From Flavobacteriaceae bacterium (GTDB lineage Bacteria > Bacteroidota > Bacteroidia > Flavobacteriales > Flavobacteriaceae), in NCBI GenBank assembly GCA_024644745.1, contig JAHEHF010000019.1:1-36257 (forward strand): a stretch of 36,257 nt of DNA. Reading direction: 5' to 3'. This document shows, piece by piece, positions 34,204-36,257 of this stretch. Numbering within the stretch: the stretch's first letter is position 1; every line of letters starts with the position of its first letter. Below the pieces are notes generated by a model, which was not told the origin of the DNA, made no database searches, and saw only the letters and a list, made by a program, of their open reading frames with translations. A program made the position numbers and the translations under genes.

Positions 34204-35037
34204 TTAAGGTACTTCGTTTTTTTGGTGAACATATTTCAGGCCCTCTTCAAGGGCAATGAATGGAACTGAGCGGTGGTTCTCATTTTCAAAATACTCCAGC
34301 TTCAAATTTGCCTTCCCATTCGATTTCTGATTTATAAGGTCATAAAGCTGCTCGTGTCTTTTTTTATTTCTGTCGTCATTCGCTTCTCCCTGGTTCGCAG
34401 TAGCGATATAGAGTTTTTTATGAAATGATTTTGACCTTAGCGCATCAACTTTGATTTTCATGGTTGCTTCATCCCACCAGATACTTGGATCCATAGAAAT
34501 ATAGGCATTGAAGATACTGTTGCTGTCCATATAGGAATTGATAGACAGAAGGCCACCTAAAGAATGACCGACAAGAATTCTGAAAGGTGCGGTCCTGTAA
34601 TTTTTATCCAAATATGGAACAAGCTCACTTTCAATGAAGTTCAGGAAAAATTTTCCGCCTCCCATGGTATTGACCCGTTTGGTTTTCAGTTTGGTAACCG
34701 TAAAATCCCTTTCTCGATCGACGTTTTCAATGGCCACAATGATTGTTTCCGGCATTAGATAATTTTGGTTTTTGCCTGAGCGCTTAAAATGCATTATTTC
34801 TGAAGCCGTTTTAAAGTGAGTGGAACCATCCAACAAGATCATAACCTGATATTGCTTGCCCGCACTGGTCTGGTCATTGTAAGATAGCGGAAGACTGATC
34901 AGGCAAACCCTGTCTTCGTTGAGCGTTTTCGAGTGTATGACAAACTTTGATTCGCTTGCCCCTGCTTTGTTATTCTGACCAAACAGGAATTCAGCAGCAA
35001 AAAGAATGACAAAAAGGATGTTCATCGATTTGTTCAT
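34204..35037 (-). CDS. Esterase-D/IroE-like alpha/beta hydrolase, exported
   Basis: 277 residues with a signal peptide ending LFGQ (residue 21). The order YQVMILLDGSTHF (63-75), AIENVDRERDFT (102-113) and the nucleophile elbow VGHSLGG (S159) match the esterase D/feruloyl-esterase-like and siderophore-esterase group. The histidine in ENENHRSVPF near the end is a good candidate for the triad. It may deacylate sugar esters or cleave siderophore-type esters. It lies 33 bp downstream of the P1 peptidase gene and before the deacetylase gene (142-bp gap), where no exact promoter box was found. Confidence 0.87.
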   Translation of the reverse strand: MNKSMNILFVILFAAEFLFGQNNKAGASESKFVIHSKTLNEDRVCLISLPLSYNDQTSAGKQYQVMILLDGSTHFKTASEIMHFKRSGKNQNYLMPETIIVAIENVDRERDFTVTKLKTKRVNTMGGGKFFLNFIESELVPYLDKNYRTAPFRILVGHSLGGLLSINSYMDSNSIFNAYISMDPSIWWDEATMKIKVDALRSKSFHKKLYIATANQGEANDDRNKKRHEQLYDLINQKSNGKANLKLEYFENENHRSVPFIALEEGLKYVHQKNEVP

Positions 35038-35070
35038 AGTTGCAATGATTGCACTTGTTCCGTCAACTGA

Positions 35071-36243
35071 TTATTTTATCCGATTGTATTTTTTAAGTGT
35101 TTCAATGAGTAAATCATGAGGCAAAGCATAGGCTTTGTTCCCATTGATCCCTTCCATGGTTTCGGCGGCGACCATGGCGTTGATAATGGCTTCTTCAACC
35201 GCCTGGACCGTGGCTTCAAAAACAGGCATGAGCAGGTCATTTGACATGCTCTCAACGACGGTGGGTGCATCCCGGTCAAAAGCACCTTCATTTGCAGTGG
35301 AAAATGCTAGAAATATATCTCCTGAGCCATTACTTCCGCGCCCCCCTGTAATACCTACTCCGAGGGGTATTCTTTGTGCAACCCTTTTCAATTGGTGAGG
35401 CAATAGAGGTACGTCAGTAGCGACAATGACAATGATTGAGCCGTCGCCTTCCTTATGTCTTGATTTTGGCGGGCCGTTGAACACATAATTTAAGGTGTCT
35501 TTTAATTCGATTCCAACAGGGACCCCGGCAATCGACAGGTTTCTCTTGGCCCCAAAATTCGATTGAACAATTGCGCCAAGTGTATAGGTCGAATCCCTGA
35601 TTTTAAAAACTCTTGAAGAAGTGCCGGTACCTCCTTTGAAGCCCAGGCACATCATTCCTGTTCCCCCGCCGACATTTCCTTCGGCAAGTCTGCCGTTTGA
35701 GGCATTATTGATGGCCTCTAAAACATTTTCTTCCTTGATGTGGAATCCATAAATATCGTTTAAAAATCCATCGTAGGTTTCACCAACCACAGGATAGGTA
35801 TACCACCAGTCTTCTCCTTTGTACCAATCGGTGTCAACATACCATTTTAAAACAGCATCCCTTACAACCCCAACACTATTTGTATTCGTTATCATAACAG
35901 GGGTTTCCAAAAAACCGGATTCAGTGACCCAGGTCGTACCCGTCATTTCCCCATTACCATTTAGGCTGTACCAGTTGGCATAAACCGGGCTGAATTTTTT
36001 GGCTTTACCCCTTGGGAATATTGCTGTAACCCCGGTTCTCACGGGTCCTTTCCCAATAATATTTTCTCCTTTACCAGAAATTTTTGTGCTGTAGCCCACT
36101 TCAACGCCTTTGACATCTGTAATGGCATTAAATGCTCCTGTCTGGCCAACAAATGGCACACCTAAATCTCTGGCTCTGGGTTTCTGCCCGAAAGCTATGC
36201 CGCAATACAGCAATATTAACAACGCTAAATATGTACTTCTCAT
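35071..36243 (-). CDS. P1 family (DmpA/BapA, S58) aminopeptidase
   Basis: 390 residues with a signal peptide (1-about 20, ending IAFGQ). DmpA-type features: AITDVKGVEVGYST (40-53), GPVRTGVTAIFPRG, EGNVGGGTGMMCLGFKGGTGTSS (188-210) and the self-processing site GDGS (266-269) followed by IIVIVATDVPL. Cleavage before S269 would expose the nucleophile. Family members remove N-terminal D- or beta-amino acids or beta-alanyl residues. The full chain lies in the window. Export is unusual but known in Bacteroidota. Its company with glycosidases suggests extracellular turnover of peptides, perhaps including peptidoglycan-derived ones. Confidence 0.93.
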   Translation of the reverse strand: MRSTYLALLILLYCGIAFGQKPRARDLGVPFVGQTGAFNAITDVKGVEVGYSTKISGKGENIIGKGPVRTGVTAIFPRGKAKKFSPVYANWYSLNGNGEMTGTTWVTESGFLETPVMITNTNSVGVVRDAVLKWYVDTDWYKGEDWWYTYPVVGETYDGFLNDIYGFHIKEENVLEAINNASNGRLAEGNVGGGTGMMCLGFKGGTGTSSRVFKIRDSTYTLGAIVQSNFGAKRNLSIAGVPVGIELKDTLNYVFNGPPKSRHKEGDGSIIVIVATDVPLLPHQLKRVAQRIPLGVGITGGRGSNGSGDIFLAFSTANEGAFDRDAPTVVESMSNDLLMPVFEATVQAVEEAIINAMVAAETMEGINGNKAYALPHDLLIETLKKYNRIK

Positions 36244-36257
36244 TTTGATTTGTATAA

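Noticed and set aside
1-36257. Prophage, insertion sequence, integron or CRISPR array
   Set aside because: No transposase, integrase, terminal repeats, Cas gene or regular direct repeats were found.
1-36257. Polysaccharide utilisation locus
   Set aside because: Glycosidases and lipoproteins occur, but there is no SusC-like TonB receptor or SusD-like partner.

Overview
The window looks like chromosomal DNA from a Bacteroidota member, most likely a marine or aquatic Flavobacteriaceae-type organism. The grounds are low G+C, many short lipoprotein signals ending in (I/L/N)SC, tandem DUF6090 membrane proteins, a DUF4932 protein, few Shine-Dalgarno sites, and -7 boxes of the Bacteroidota type TAnnTTTG upstream of several genes. 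Almost every gene lies on the minus strand. The one clear exception is a pyruvate-kinase-like gene at 2.2-4.0 kb.

Layout. (1) 1-5.2 kb: a lipoprotein cut by the window edge, a SulP anion transporter divergent from an unusual pyruvate-kinase-like protein with a perfect palindrome before its start, an aldo/keto reductase, and a 57-residue glycine-rich membrane protein. (2) 5.4-11.8 kb: secreted or lipoprotein genes of unclear role: a PD40 beta-propeller lipoprotein, a HExxH metallopeptidase fused to a helix-hairpin-helix and a membrane domain, a decayed amidohydrolase remnant with a frameshift, a DUF4932 protein and an EreA/ChaN-like lipoprotein. (3) 11.9-17.9 kb: a GH5 lipoprotein, two DUF6090 proteins, a Gfo/Idh/MocA oxidoreductase, a C45-type Ntn acyltransferase, and a three-gene XRE regulator/small membrane protein module with an 18-bp palindromic operator. 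(4) 18.1-25.5 kb: a type-B carboxylesterase, a GH43-like beta-propeller lipoprotein, an NTF2-like lipoprotein, a YfcC/DcuC-type permease, a GNAT-nitrilase fusion and a VOC protein. (5) 25.6-31.1 kb: a tightly packed operon in the order threonine-synthase-like PLP enzyme, DUF1611 P-loop protein, PP-loop ATPase resembling MurL, creatininase-family amidohydrolase and dipeptide epimerase. (6) 31.4-36.2 kb: a GH9 glycosidase, a divergent polysaccharide deacetylase, an esterase-D-like hydrolase and a P1 (DmpA-type) aminopeptidase.

The most interesting part is region 5. It joins two unrelated enzyme types linked to epimerisation of amino-acid or peptide carboxyl termini (a MurL-like PP-loop protein and an enolase-superfamily dipeptide epimerase) with a DUF1611 protein, a creatininase-fold amidohydrolase and a PLP enzyme. 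I infer a dedicated pathway for making, rearranging or salvaging a D-amino-acid-containing dipeptide or acyl-amino acid, possibly derived from peptidoglycan. The permease, GNAT-nitrilase and VOC genes downstream may extend it. The pathway is an inference; the families and their packing are what the sequence shows. No rRNA, tRNA, CRISPR array, insertion sequence or prophage was recognised.
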